Origin: an uncultured Alphaproteobacteria bacterium
GTDB taxonomy: Bacteria > Pseudomonadota > Alphaproteobacteria > Rhizobiales > Ancalomicrobiaceae
Direction: 5' to 3'
DNA length: 18,908 nucleotides
Assembly: GCA_937919435.1 (NCBI GenBank)
Contig: CALFRR010000095.1
Span: 1 to 18,908, forward strand
The position numbers and the translations under genes were made by a program. Of this stretch, positions 1 to 7,862 are shown piece after piece. The stretch's first letter is position 1; every line of letters starts with the position of its first letter. A model generated the notes under the pieces. That model was given only the letters and a program-made list of their open reading frames with translations. It searched no databases and had not been told where the DNA came from.

Positions 1-322
1 CGTGCTGATCGATCGGCCGATGGCGGAGGAAATCGACCATCGCCTCGTCGACGACGTAGGCGCCGCGCTTCAGGGGCGGCAGCTTGCCGCCGCGCCCGGC
101 CACCGCGGCGAGGCCGGCGACGTCGAAGCCTTCGGCGAGAAGCGCCTTCAGGATCGCGTCGCGGCGCATGGGAAACTGGTCGCCGATCGTGTCGAAGGGC
201 GCCAGATCGGCGGTGGAATGGTCGACCTTGCGCTCGAACAGCTTGGTCTCGCCATCGAAGACGGCGATCTTGGTCGAGGTCGAGCCGGGATTGATGGTCA
301 GGATCTTCGGTTTGTCGGTCAT
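1..322 (-). CDS. buk: Butyrate kinase, N-terminal part (runs off the left edge)
   Basis: Only the first 107 codons are in the window; the family is usually about 355 residues, so the rest lies to the left. Butyrate kinases (acetate/sugar kinase/Hsp70 fold, cytoplasmic) convert acyl phosphate plus ADP to the free acid plus ATP. The N terminus carries the phosphate-binding segment INPGSTSTKIAVF (residues 10-22), and a second family-typical stretch, AVAGRGGKL, lies near residues 78-86. Both fit butyrate kinase better than acetate kinase, whose N terminus usually reads VLVLNCGSSS. The ATG at 322 is preceded by a modest CAGGA ribosome site. It lies 80 nt downstream of the phosphate butyryltransferase gene, the classical partner, so together they would give ATP from an acyl-CoA. 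The acyl group need not be butyryl; related kinases accept branched or substituted acids. Confidence 0.9.
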   Translation of the reverse strand, partial: MTDKPKILTINPGSTSTKIAVFDGETKLFERKVDHSTADLAPFDTIGDQFPMRRDAILKALLAEGFDVAGLAAVAGRGGKLPPLKRGAYVVDEAMVDFLRHRPIDQH

Positions 323-365
323 GATCGGGTCCTGGGCGGGGCCGTCGCGCCCCTCGGGAAACGGG

Positions 366-399
366 CGAAGGCCGGGTGCGCGAGCGCTCTCGGCCTTCG
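366..399 (-). other. Hairpin in the ptb-buk gap
   Basis: A perfect 9-bp inverted repeat (CGAAGGCCG at 366-374, CGGCCTTCG at 391-399) encloses a 16-nt loop just past the ptb stop codon. No T-tract follows on the minus strand, so it is more likely an mRNA-stabilising or partial attenuating structure than a full terminator. Folding was judged by eye. Confidence 0.4.
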
Positions 400-402
400 G
401 CA

Positions 403-1314
403 TCAGGCGGCGCCGACGGAAGCCGCGAGCACCAGCGGCAGGAACTTGTCCTGCGCCTCGACCGCCCGCGAGGTCAGCACGATCGGCACCCGGCCGCCGA
501 CGACGATGCCGGCACTCGCCGCCCCCGCCGACCAGCGCAGCGCCTTGATCAGCACGTTGGCGACGGTGATGTGCGGGGCGACCAGCAGGTCGACGTCGCC
601 GGGCAGCGGGCTCTCGTAGCCCTTGATCCGCGCCGATTCCCGGCTGATCGCCAGATCGTAGGAGATCGGGCCTTCGACGAGGGCCGGGGCGAGCCCGCCG
701 TCGCGGTTGGCCTTGGCCAGTTCGGCCGCCTCGACCGATTCCGGCATCTTCGGGTTGACCGTCTCGGCCGAGGAGAGCAGCGCCACCTTCGGCGCGTCGA
801 AGCCGATCGCGGTCATGGTGGCGACGGCGTTTTCGACGATCTGGCGCTTCTGGGCGAGATCGGGGGCGATGTTGATCGCCGCATCGGTCAGGCCGACGAG
901 CTTCGGGAAGCCCGGGATCTGGATCAGTGCCAGATGCGACAGGAGCCGGCCGGTGCGCATGCCGCTCTCCGGAGAGAGCATGGCGCGCAGCAGATCGGCC
1001 GTCTGGATCTTGCCCTTCATGACGAAGTCGGCGCGGTCGGCGCCGATGATGCCGGCGGCGGTCCGGGCGGCGGCGATCGTGTCCTCGGCGTCGACGAGGT
1101 CGTAGTCGGCGACGCTCTCGCCGAGCTTGGCGAGACGGGCGGCGACGTCGGCGGCGGGACCGATCAGACGGGCCTCGACGACGCCTTCGCGTCGCGCCTC
1201 GGCGACCGCCTCCAGGGTGTGGTCGTCGTTCGCCCCGACCACCGCCACCACCTTGCGGCGCGTGGCCCCGTCGCGGACCCGGTCGATCAACCGGTCGAAA
1301 CTCGAATAGATCAT
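403..1314 (-). CDS. ptb: Phosphate butyryltransferase (phosphate acyltransferase)
   Basis: This 303-residue protein has the normal length for phosphate butyryltransferase, which swaps the CoA of an acyl-CoA for phosphate. Family stretches are visible: FVMKGKIQTADLLRAML (near residues 98-114), GLTDAAINIAPDL (near 141-153), EGPISYDLAIS (near 213-223) and IVLTSRAVE close to the C terminus. Long phosphotransacetylases (Pta) carry extra N-terminal domains that are absent here. The ATG at 1314 has an upstream GGAG at suitable distance. It follows the sodium symporter gene by 52 nt and precedes butyrate kinase, so Ptb-Buk would harvest ATP from the acyl-CoA made by the acylating aldehyde dehydrogenase encoded upstream. 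Substrate range (butyryl, isobutyryl, propionyl or another acyl) is not readable. A short stand-alone phosphate acetyltransferase is the main alternative. Confidence 0.9.
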   Translation of the reverse strand: MIYSSFDRLIDRVRDGATRRKVVAVVGANDDHTLEAVAEARREGVVEARLIGPAADVAARLAKLGESVADYDLVDAEDTIAAARTAAGIIGADRADFVMKGKIQTADLLRAMLSPESGMRTGRLLSHLALIQIPGFPKLVGLTDAAINIAPDLAQKRQIVENAVATMTAIGFDAPKVALLSSAETVNPKMPESVEAAELAKANRDGGLAPALVEGPISYDLAISRESARIKGYESPLPGDVDLLVAPHITVANVLIKALRWSAGAASAGIVVGGRVPIVLTSRAVEAQDKFLPLVLAASVGAA

Positions 1315-1366
1315 CGGAGAACTCCAGAGAGGTGCCGGACGAGGCGCCGGCAGTGATCCGAACCGG

Positions 1367-2770
1367 TCACGCGACCGGCCGGGCGACCGGCGGACGCCGA
1401 CGGCTCACCGCGATGCCGACGACCACCGTCGCCAGACTGATCGCCAGGCCGGAGAACAGCGGCTCGATCTCCAGACCGAGCCCGAAGCGGCCGATCACCG
1501 CGGCGGCGACGCTGAGCACGATCGAGGCGACCGCCCAGCTCGCGGTCAGCCGGCCCGGCCAGAAGATGCCGAGGCTCATCGGCACGAACAGGCCGGCGCC
1601 GCGCAGCGCCATCGACATGTAGTTCCAGTCGAGGACGTAGCTGTCGGGGTTGGCGAGCGCGATCCACATCGCGATCAGCGTCGCCGCCAACACCGTCGCG
1701 CGGTTGAGCATCAGCACCCGCCGATCGTCGCGCAGACCGAAGAGGCCGCGTCCGATGTCGTTGGCGACCATCGTGCCGATCCCCAGCGACAGCCCGGCGA
1801 TCGAGCCGACGATCGAGATCATGAGGCCGCCGAGGCCGATGCCGCCGAGCCAGGACGGCAGCTCGGTCAGCAGATAGGCCGGCAGTGCCAGGATCGCCGG
1901 GATCTCCGGATGGGCCGCCCGCATCGCCATGCCGATCGCCACCGAGGGTAGACCGACCGGAATGGTGACCAGCGCCGCCACCAGCGCGCCGATCGCCGCG
2001 GTGCGGGCGTTCGAGGCGGAATAGACCGCCTGGATGTAGGTCTGGGTGCAGACCACGCCGACGATCAGCGACACCGCGTTGCCGATCGTGCCGGCCGAGC
2101 CGCGACCGACCAGGCTGAACCAGGGAAAGGCCGGAAACGCCGCATCGAAGCCGGGCATCCGATGGAGAGTGAGGCAGGCGACGATGCCGGCGGTGGCGAG
2201 CGTCACCCAGATCACCGCCATCTTCAGCAAGCCGGAGACGCCGGCCCCCTTCATGCCGCCGGTCGAGACGAGGATCGCGACGAACACCGTCAGCAGGGCC
2301 GCGGCTTCCCACGGGGCGACGCCGAACACCAGACCGATCATCGCGATGCCGGAGAGCGCGCTCGCCACCGACGAGAACAGGATGCCGATCGACGAGGAGA
2401 CGCTGGCGAGCGGTCCGGCGAGCGGCCCGTAGTGCAGGCTCATGTACTGCGGCAGCGTCTCGAGCCCGCTGCGGCGCAGCGGCAGGGCATAGAAGCCGGC
2501 GAGAACCAGGAGGCCGAGGCCCATCCCGAGGGTGAACCACCAGGCCGACAGTCCGATCGAGAACGCCATCTGTGCCGAACCGACCGTCGCCGCGCCGCCG
2601 ACGGCGGTGCCCGAGATCGACCCGACGATCAGGGCGACGCCCGACGAGCGCCCCATCAGACTGTAGCCGGTCGCCGACCGAACCCGTCGCGTCGACCAGA
2701 ACGTGACCCCCATCACAACGATCAGGGTCGCCGCCAAGCCGGCGAGGTGTCCCGGGCTCAGAGCCGTCAT
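1367..2770 (-). CDS. Sodium:solute symporter family transporter
   Basis: A 467-residue, very hydrophobic inner-membrane protein with about 12-13 predicted helices, matching the sodium:solute symporter (SSS) family in length and style. It begins with a helix followed by a basic loop (STRRVRSATGYSLMGRSSG), typical of the first SSS loop, and has glycine/serine-rich helix 2 (ISGTAVGGAATVGSAQMAF) and a LETLPQYMSLHYG segment. The C-terminal tail RRRPP is basic and cytoplasmic. I prefer ATG at 2770, with GGGGA just upstream, over an in-frame GTG at 2785 that overlaps this purine run. It sits between the alcohol dehydrogenase and ptb genes, so it may import the substrate or a carboxylate intermediate by Na+ cotransport. 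The substrate is unknown; SSS members carry carboxylates, pantothenate, proline, sugars and more. Confidence 0.88.
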   Translation of the reverse strand: MTALSPGHLAGLAATLIVVMGVTFWSTRRVRSATGYSLMGRSSGVALIVGSISGTAVGGAATVGSAQMAFSIGLSAWWFTLGMGLGLLVLAGFYALPLRRSGLETLPQYMSLHYGPLAGPLASVSSSIGILFSSVASALSGIAMIGLVFGVAPWEAAALLTVFVAILVSTGGMKGAGVSGLLKMAVIWVTLATAGIVACLTLHRMPGFDAAFPAFPWFSLVGRGSAGTIGNAVSLIVGVVCTQTYIQAVYSASNARTAAIGALVAALVTIPVGLPSVAIGMAMRAAHPEIPAILALPAYLLTELPSWLGGIGLGGLMISIVGSIAGLSLGIGTMVANDIGRGLFGLRDDRRVLMLNRATVLAATLIAMWIALANPDSYVLDWNYMSMALRGAGLFVPMSLGIFWPGRLTASWAVASIVLSVAAAVIGRFGLGLEIEPLFSGLAISLATVVVGIAVSRRRPPVARPVA

Positions 2771-2852
2771 CGAAATCGTCCCCACTGAGGCGCACTCCGC
2801 CCGGCGCGACCGGCGCGAGCCGGTCGGTTCACGGACAACCTTCTGATTCTTC

Positions 2853-4001
2853 TCAATAAGCCGCTTGCAGCACGGCCAGCATGTGCGCTTCGGTCGCGGG
2901 GCGCGGATTGAAGCGCAGTTGGATGCTCTTCAGGGCATCCTTCGCCACCGACGGCAGCAGGTCTTCCTTCGCGCCGACGTCGCGCAGCCGGATCGGCGTG
3001 CCGATGTCGTGCTGAAGGGTGCGAACCGCGTCGATCAGTCTCTGAGCGGCGACGCGAGGATGCTCTCCGCGCCGGCTGGTTCCGGCTCCGATGCCGAGAG
3101 CCGCATACCGGTCCGCGGCGACGGCGACGTTGAAGTCCATCACGAAGGGCAGAACGATCGCGTTGGCCAGCCCGTGCGGGATGTGAAAATGCCCGCCCAG
3201 AGGGCTCGCCAGGGCATGGCACAGGCCGAGATAGGCGGAGTTGAAGGCGGCACCGGCCAGGAATGCCGCCTGGAGCATGTTCTCGCGGTCGATCAGGCTC
3301 TCGCCGTTCTGGACCGCTCCGGCCAGTGAGGTGAAGATCAGCCGAACCGCCGATGTCGCCAATGCGTCGGTGGCCGGCTGCGCCATCCGCGAAGACGCGG
3401 CTTCGATCGCATGGGTCAGCGCATCCATACCGGTCATCGCCGTCACCGCGGGTGGGAGCTTCACCGTGAGTTCCGGGTCGAGAACCGCCAGCCGCGGCGC
3501 CAGGTGGGAACTGGCGATGGTGAATTTCTCGTCGCGCTCGGGGTCACTGATGACGGCGAACACGGTGACTTCGCTGCCGGTGCCGGCCGTGGTCGGGACC
3601 GCGACGACCGGCAGGACGGCAGCGGGCACCTTGTCGACGCCCGCATACTCCCGGAGGTGCCCGCCGTGGGTGGCGAGAAGCGCCCCCGCCTTGGTCGCAT
3701 CGAGGGAGCTGCCTCCCCCGACACCGACGAGTGCGGTCGCACCGGCGGACCGTACCGCTTCGGCCACCGCCTCGACGGTTCGGATGCTCGGGTCCGGCTC
3801 CACCGACGCGTAGAGGCTCACCGAGAGCCCGGCGGCGGTGAGGCGAGCGGCGATCCGTTCCGGTATTCCCGTCGCCACCAAACCCGGATCCGTGACGACG
3901 AGAACGTTTCGCGCATCGAAGCGCTTCAACGCCTTCGGAAGGTCGTTCAGGCAACCGGCACCCGAGAGAACCTCGGTCGGCAGAGAAAACGTGGCACTCA
4001 T
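2853..4001 (-). CDS. Iron-containing (group III) alcohol dehydrogenase
   Basis: A 382-residue cytoplasmic NAD(P)-dependent dehydrogenase that interconverts an alcohol and an aldehyde. The nucleotide-binding motif GVGGGSSLD is at residues 93-101 and PTTAGTGSE at 136-144. The four metal ligands expected by alignment to FucO-type enzymes are present: Asp193 and His197 (GMDALTHAIE), His262 (LCHAL) and His276 (HFHIPHGLANA). ATG at 4001 has AAGGGG upstream at good spacing; a longer reading to 4079 lacks this and adds no family-like sequence. It is downstream of the acylating aldehyde dehydrogenase, so the natural reading is that both act on one aldehyde: the dehydrogenase as an alcohol-forming electron sink or as the entry step for an alcohol. 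Members of this family also reduce sulfoacetaldehyde, 4-hydroxybutyrate-type semialdehydes and lactaldehyde, so the substrate stays open. Confidence 0.92.
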   Translation of the reverse strand: MSATFSLPTEVLSGAGCLNDLPKALKRFDARNVLVVTDPGLVATGIPERIAARLTAAGLSVSLYASVEPDPSIRTVEAVAEAVRSAGATALVGVGGGSSLDATKAGALLATHGGHLREYAGVDKVPAAVLPVVAVPTTAGTGSEVTVFAVISDPERDEKFTIASSHLAPRLAVLDPELTVKLPPAVTAMTGMDALTHAIEAASSRMAQPATDALATSAVRLIFTSLAGAVQNGESLIDRENMLQAAFLAGAAFNSAYLGLCHALASPLGGHFHIPHGLANAIVLPFVMDFNVAVAADRYAALGIGAGTSRRGEHPRVAAQRLIDAVRTLQHDIGTPIRLRDVGAKEDLLPSVAKDALKSIQLRFNPRPATEAHMLAVLQAAY

Positions 4002-4290
4002 GGAACAACCCCTTCTCACATTTCCAGGCGCGGCTCGAATGCCCGGGTGCGATTGCTTTCCCTCGGCCGAGATGGTCACTCGACAGCCGGTCTCTCAATC
4101 GAATCCCGCCGGGGACGTCCACATCGTGAACGTCGAGATCGGTCCGGACCCGGTTCGTCGGAGGCTCTGTGCCTCGCGGCGCGCGGCGACGGCGGCCTGC
4201 GGTCGTCGTTCCCGCCGGCATGGTTCGGCCTCGACCGGCGAGATGTCGCCGGTCGGGTCGAGGAGCCGACGACAACGCCGGGCGCGGCAC
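4002..4290. other. Long intra-cluster gap with a hairpin
   Basis: No convincing gene lies in these 289 nt between the acylating aldehyde dehydrogenase stop and the alcohol dehydrogenase start. It holds a strong stem-loop at 4232-4255 (listed separately) and the ribosome site of the alcohol dehydrogenase next to 4001. A local promoter for the alcohol dehydrogenase is possible, but I cannot point to -35/-10 boxes. Confidence 0.5.
4232..4255 (-). other. 10-bp stem, 4-nt loop hairpin downstream of the aldehyde dehydrogenase
   Basis: A perfect inverted repeat (CGACCGGCGA at 4232-4241, TCGCCGGTCG at 4246-4255) with a 4-nt loop starts 36 nt after the aldehyde dehydrogenase stop on the minus strand. 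No T-run follows, so rho-independent termination is not supported. It may stabilise the upstream message or mark a processing point within a long operon. Confidence 0.45.
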
Positions 4291-5655
4291 TCAGCCCCAG
4301 ACTTCGGCGTCGGTCGGGATGCGTCGACCGGGCATCGCCGCCGCGACCCGGCTGGTGTTGACCAGGTGATGCCACCACAGGTTTTCGCTGATCGAGTTGT
4401 TGCCCCACGACCCGCATCCCAGCGTCGCCGCCGGATTCAGGCCGTTGTCGAAGCCGCCGCCGAGTCCCGACGAGCCCACCATGTTCACCCCGATCCGGGA
4501 GACCGGCAGGCGCTCCGACGCGTAGAGGATGTGCCGGCGGTCGTTGGAGTGGACGACCGCACTGTGCCCGGTTCCCTCGTTGTAGAGGTTCTTCTCGGCG
4601 ATGCCGATCGCCTGTTCCCAGGTGTCGTAGCGATAGATCACCAGCACCGGGCACAGCTTTTCCTTGGCCAGGAGTTCGTCTTCGCCGCTTCCGGAAATCG
4701 CCACCAGCAGGAACTCGGTCGTCTCCGGCACCTCGATGCCGGCCGCTCTGGCGATCGCGACGGCCGAGGCGCCGACGACGTCCTTGTTGATGCTGCCGCC
4801 GGCGAACATCGTCTCTCTGAGAGCATCCACCTCGGCCGGCCTGTCGATGTAATGGGCCCCGCGCTTTCGGAGCGACGAGACCATCGCGTCGTAGAGCGTC
4901 GACGGGCAGATGGCGCTCTGCTCGCAGGTACACAGGATGCCGTTGTCGTAAGTCCTTCCTCGCGCGATCTTCGCGGCGACTTCGTCGACCGAGACGTCGG
5001 CGTCGACGATGCACTGAACGTTGCCGGCACCGACCCCGAAGGCCGGCTTGCCGCTGCTGTAGGCCGCCTTCACCATTCCCGGGCCACCGGTGGAAATGCA
5101 GGCGTCGCACAGCTGCATCACCAGGCCGGAGATCTCCACCGTCGGCTCCGGAACGATCTGAACGAGATCCGCCGGCGCGCCGCTCTCCACCAGGGCCTGC
5201 CGCATCAACTCGACCGTCACTCGGCCGGTCTCCTTCGCCCGCGGGTGCGGGCAGACGACGATGGCGTTGCCGCCCTTCAGCGCGATCATCGCGTTGTGCA
5301 TGGGGGTGATGGTCGGATTGGTCGTCGGGGAAATCGCGCCGATGACACCGATCGGTTTGGCGACCTCGATCAGCCCTTCGTCGTCGAGCGTGCGGACGAC
5401 GCCACGGCTGCTCACACCCTTGAGCTTGTTCCAGACGGCTTTCGATTTGCCCTTGTTCTTGACGATCTTGTCTTCGTATCGGCCCATCCCGGTCTCGTCG
5501 ACCGCCAGGCGGGCCAGCATCTCGCCGTTGTCGAACACGGCCTTTCCGATGGCGCGGACGGCTTCGTCCACCTTCTGCTGCGAAAAGCCTTCGAAGATAC
5601 GCTGAGCGTCCCGTGCCCTGTCGATCACGGACAATACATAATCCTTCGGTGACAC
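4291..5655 (-). CDS. CoA-acylating aldehyde dehydrogenase (EutE/PduP/SauS/AdhE-N type)
   Basis: A 454-residue dehydrogenase that should convert an aldehyde plus CoA and NAD(P)+ to acyl-CoA, or the reverse. The C-terminal stretch LGCGSWGNNSISEN and the cysteine region YDNGILCTCEQSA (residues 236-248; the likely nucleophile is Cys242, with Cys244 next to it) are typical of acylating enzymes related to EutE, PduP, SauS and the aldehyde half of AdhE. GVGAGNV is at 207-213 and the cofactor segment STGGPGMV at 188-195. The start is GTG at 5655, supported by AGGAG 9 nt upstream. No N-terminal microcompartment-targeting extension is obvious and no shell genes are near. In context its acyl-CoA product would feed Ptb-Buk, while the neighbouring alcohol dehydrogenase shares the aldehyde. 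Sulfoacetaldehyde, succinic semialdehyde, propanal and glycolaldehyde are all possible substrates. Confidence 0.88.
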   Translation of the reverse strand: MSPKDYVLSVIDRARDAQRIFEGFSQQKVDEAVRAIGKAVFDNGEMLARLAVDETGMGRYEDKIVKNKGKSKAVWNKLKGVSSRGVVRTLDDEGLIEVAKPIGVIGAISPTTNPTITPMHNAMIALKGGNAIVVCPHPRAKETGRVTVELMRQALVESGAPADLVQIVPEPTVEISGLVMQLCDACISTGGPGMVKAAYSSGKPAFGVGAGNVQCIVDADVSVDEVAAKIARGRTYDNGILCTCEQSAICPSTLYDAMVSSLRKRGAHYIDRPAEVDALRETMFAGGSINKDVVGASAVAIARAAGIEVPETTEFLLVAISGSGEDELLAKEKLCPVLVIYRYDTWEQAIGIAEKNLYNEGTGHSAVVHSNDRRHILYASERLPVSRIGVNMVGSSGLGGGFDNGLNPAATLGCGSWGNNSISENLWWHHLVNTSRVAAAMPGRRIPTDAEVWG

Positions 5656-5720
5656 GACCGAATCTCCTGATCTCAGTTGTAATGGATTTGCGGACGCGGA
5701 CGTCCGAGGCCCATCCCGTT

Positions 5721-5748
5721 CGGATCGATCGGAACGGATCGATCGGAA
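5721..5748. repeat. Tandem 14-bp direct repeat between two genes
   Basis: CGGATCGATCGGAA occurs twice head to tail (5721-5734 and 5735-5748) in the gap upstream of the acylating aldehyde dehydrogenase, and CGATCGGAA recurs once more near 5811. Each unit contains the palindrome CGATCG, so the block could bind a dimeric regulator or be a slippage product. Nearby is the 14-bp palindrome CTCGAGAGCTCGAG at 5762-5775. Confidence 0.6.
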
Positions 5749-5825
5749 CGGAAGGGACCGGCTCGAGAGCTCGAGTCCGAGGATTTCCTCATCGACCGGA
5801 CGACGCCGGCCGATCGGAAAATTCT

Positions 5826-7820
5826 CTAGATGTTTCTGGCCACCTCGAAAGCATCCCAGATCGCGTACATGATGTTCGACACCTGCCTTGCGTCACCGAT
5901 CTGGTGGAGTTCTTCCACGTCGTCCTGCAACGCATCGTACAGCGACGTTTCGGCTCTATAGCCGACGGCGAGGATGACGGAATCGGCGGCGATCCGTGTC
6001 TCGACACCGTCCCGCGCGACGACCAGATGCTGCCCGTCGAAGCGAACGGCGTTGGTGTCGGTGTGGATGTCGACTTTGTGAAAGCGCAGCAGGTCGGCCA
6101 GCATCTCGCGGTTCGCGTAGCACAGCGGACCGGCGAGCTTGAGGATGTCGTCCAGCGCCTCGACGATCGCCACCTTCCGGCCCTGCCGCACCAGCATCAG
6201 GGCCGTTTCGCATCCGACCAGGCCGCCGCCGACGATCACGGTCGAGCGTCCCGGATCGCGTTCGCCGACGAGGACTTCGGCGGCGGTATGGACCCGCTCG
6301 TCGTGGCCGAGCCCGAACACCTTCGGTTTGGACCCGGTCGCGACGATCACCGCATCGGCGCCGGCACTCCGGACCATGTCCGGGGTCACCTCGGTGCGGC
6401 AATGCACCTTCACACCCAGCTCTTTCAACTCCGCGACGTACCAGTCGACCAGAGCCAGGTCGTCTTCCTTGAAGTCGGGCGCGCCGCCGGGGATCAGATT
6501 GCCGCCGAGCCGATCGCTCTTTTCGAAGAGTTGCACGTCGTGGCCGCGCGTCGCCAGAACCCGGGCGCTCTCGCAGCCGGCGACACCGCCGCCGACCACC
6601 ACGACCTTCTTTCGCCTCGTCGCCGGCAACAGCGCGTATTCGCGCTCCCTGCCGGCACTCGGGTTGACCGCACAGGAGATCGTCAGGAACGCCTTGAGCC
6701 TGCCCATGCAGGCCTCGTGACAGGACAGGCAGGGGCGAACGCGCTCGCGCTTTCCGACCCTGATCTTGTTGACGATCTGCGCATCGGCCAAGAGTGGTCT
6801 GGCGAGCCCGACCATGTCGGTCTGCCGGTTTTCGATCGCGGCGGTGGCGAGGTCGGGATTGTCCATTCGACCGGCGGTGATGACCGGAATGCCGACGACC
6901 TTCTTGATCTCGGCATTGAACGGCAGCGCCAACCCCTTCTCCTGATACATCGGCGGGTGGCTCCAGTACCAGGAGTCGTAGCTGCCGACATCCGAGTCCA
7001 GCGCGTCGTAACCCGCCTTCTCCAGCAGCTTGGCGATTTCCAGACCCTCCGGGAGATCACGCCCCAGCTCGGTGAACTCTTCGCCCGGCACGACGCCGTG
7101 CCCGAGCTCCTTGATGAAACTCTTCGGGCTGTAGCGCATCACCACCGGGAAGTCGGAACCGCAAACCTGCTTGATCCCCTGGACGATCTCGACCGCCATT
7201 CGAATGCGGTTTTCCAGGCTGCCGCCGTATTCGTCGGTCCGATTGTTGAACAACTCCATGGCGAACTGGTCGATCAGATAGCCTTCGTGCATGGCGTGGA
7301 TCTCGACGCCGTCGAAGCCCGACCGTTTGGCGATACCTGCCGCCTGGATGATCTTCGCGATGATCTTCTTGACGTCTTCGGTGCTGAGCGCGCGGCACAT
7401 CATCCCGTCGATCCACCGATGCGGGATGACCGAGGGGCCGACCGGCGCCTCGCCGGGATTGACCCGGCTGGACACCCGCCCGAAGCCGGCCGACACCTGC
7501 AGGAAGATCTTCGCACCGTAGGCGTGCACCCGCTCGGTGAGCGATTTCGCCATGCGAATGAACAGCATCGGATTGTCGGTCGGACAGGGCATGGCGCCCT
7601 TGGTGTGCTTTTCCACTTCGTTTTCGACGAAGTTCATGCCGGTGATGATCAGGCCGACGCCGCCTCTGGCGCGTTCCACGTAGAAGTCGATTCCACGTTC
7701 GGTGAACGCGCCATCGGCGTCGCACAATCCGGCCGGCCCCATCGGCGCCATGACGAAACGGTTCTTGATGACACATTGTCCGATGGCGATCGAATCGAAC
7801 AGTTTTTCGAAATGGCGCAT
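5826..7820 (-). CDS. 2-enoate reductase / 2,4-dienoyl-CoA reductase family flavoenzyme
   Basis: A 664-residue multidomain oxidoreductase, the usual size for 2-enoate reductase and FadH-type enzymes. Residues 1 to about 360 form the Old Yellow Enzyme-like FMN barrel (NRFVMAPMG at 20-28; GVEIHAMHEGYLIDQF at 171-186; AGRMDNPDL at 316-324). The [4Fe-4S] ligands follow as C364-x2-C367-x3-C371-x11-C383. The C-terminal half has two dinucleotide motifs, VVVVGGGVAGCESAR (406-420) and VIVGGGLVGCETA further on, for FAD and NAD(P)H. Such enzymes reduce the double bond of 2-enoates or 2,4-dienoyl-CoAs with electrons relayed NADH-FAD-FeS-FMN. The sequence looks closer to clostridial 2-enoate reductase than to E. 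coli FadH. ATG at 7820 has AAGG upstream and the gene follows the MFS gene by 42 nt. A TMADH-like amine or ether-cleaving activity is the alternative. Confidence 0.87.
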   Translation of the reverse strand: MRHFEKLFDSIAIGQCVIKNRFVMAPMGPAGLCDADGAFTERGIDFYVERARGGVGLIITGMNFVENEVEKHTKGAMPCPTDNPMLFIRMAKSLTERVHAYGAKIFLQVSAGFGRVSSRVNPGEAPVGPSVIPHRWIDGMMCRALSTEDVKKIIAKIIQAAGIAKRSGFDGVEIHAMHEGYLIDQFAMELFNNRTDEYGGSLENRIRMAVEIVQGIKQVCGSDFPVVMRYSPKSFIKELGHGVVPGEEFTELGRDLPEGLEIAKLLEKAGYDALDSDVGSYDSWYWSHPPMYQEKGLALPFNAEIKKVVGIPVITAGRMDNPDLATAAIENRQTDMVGLARPLLADAQIVNKIRVGKRERVRPCLSCHEACMGRLKAFLTISCAVNPSAGREREYALLPATRRKKVVVVGGGVAGCESARVLATRGHDVQLFEKSDRLGGNLIPGGAPDFKEDDLALVDWYVAELKELGVKVHCRTEVTPDMVRSAGADAVIVATGSKPKVFGLGHDERVHTAAEVLVGERDPGRSTVIVGGGLVGCETALMLVRQGRKVAIVEALDDILKLAGPLCYANREMLADLLRFHKVDIHTDTNAVRFDGQHLVVARDGVETRIAADSVILAVGYRAETSLYDALQDDVEELHQIGDARQVSNIMYAIWDAFEVARNI

Positions 7821-7862
7821 GGGAGCGTTACCTTGTGACTTCTCTTCTTACGGGAGGTCGGA

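Noticed and set aside
1311..2795. Long minus-strand open frame of 494 codons overlapping the sodium symporter in another frame
   Set aside because: Its translation is arginine/aspartate/glycine-rich with no family features, a shadow of GC-rich coding DNA. The symporter frame is clearly the real one.
1..5655. A bacterial microcompartment locus for aldehyde metabolism
   Set aside because: No shell-protein genes and no obvious targeting extension on the dehydrogenase.
5613..7838. Plus-strand open frame of 741 codons opposite the 2-enoate reductase
   Set aside because: Antisense shadow: His/Asp/Arg-rich low-complexity translation, while the minus-strand frame has complete FMN, Fe-S and FAD motifs.
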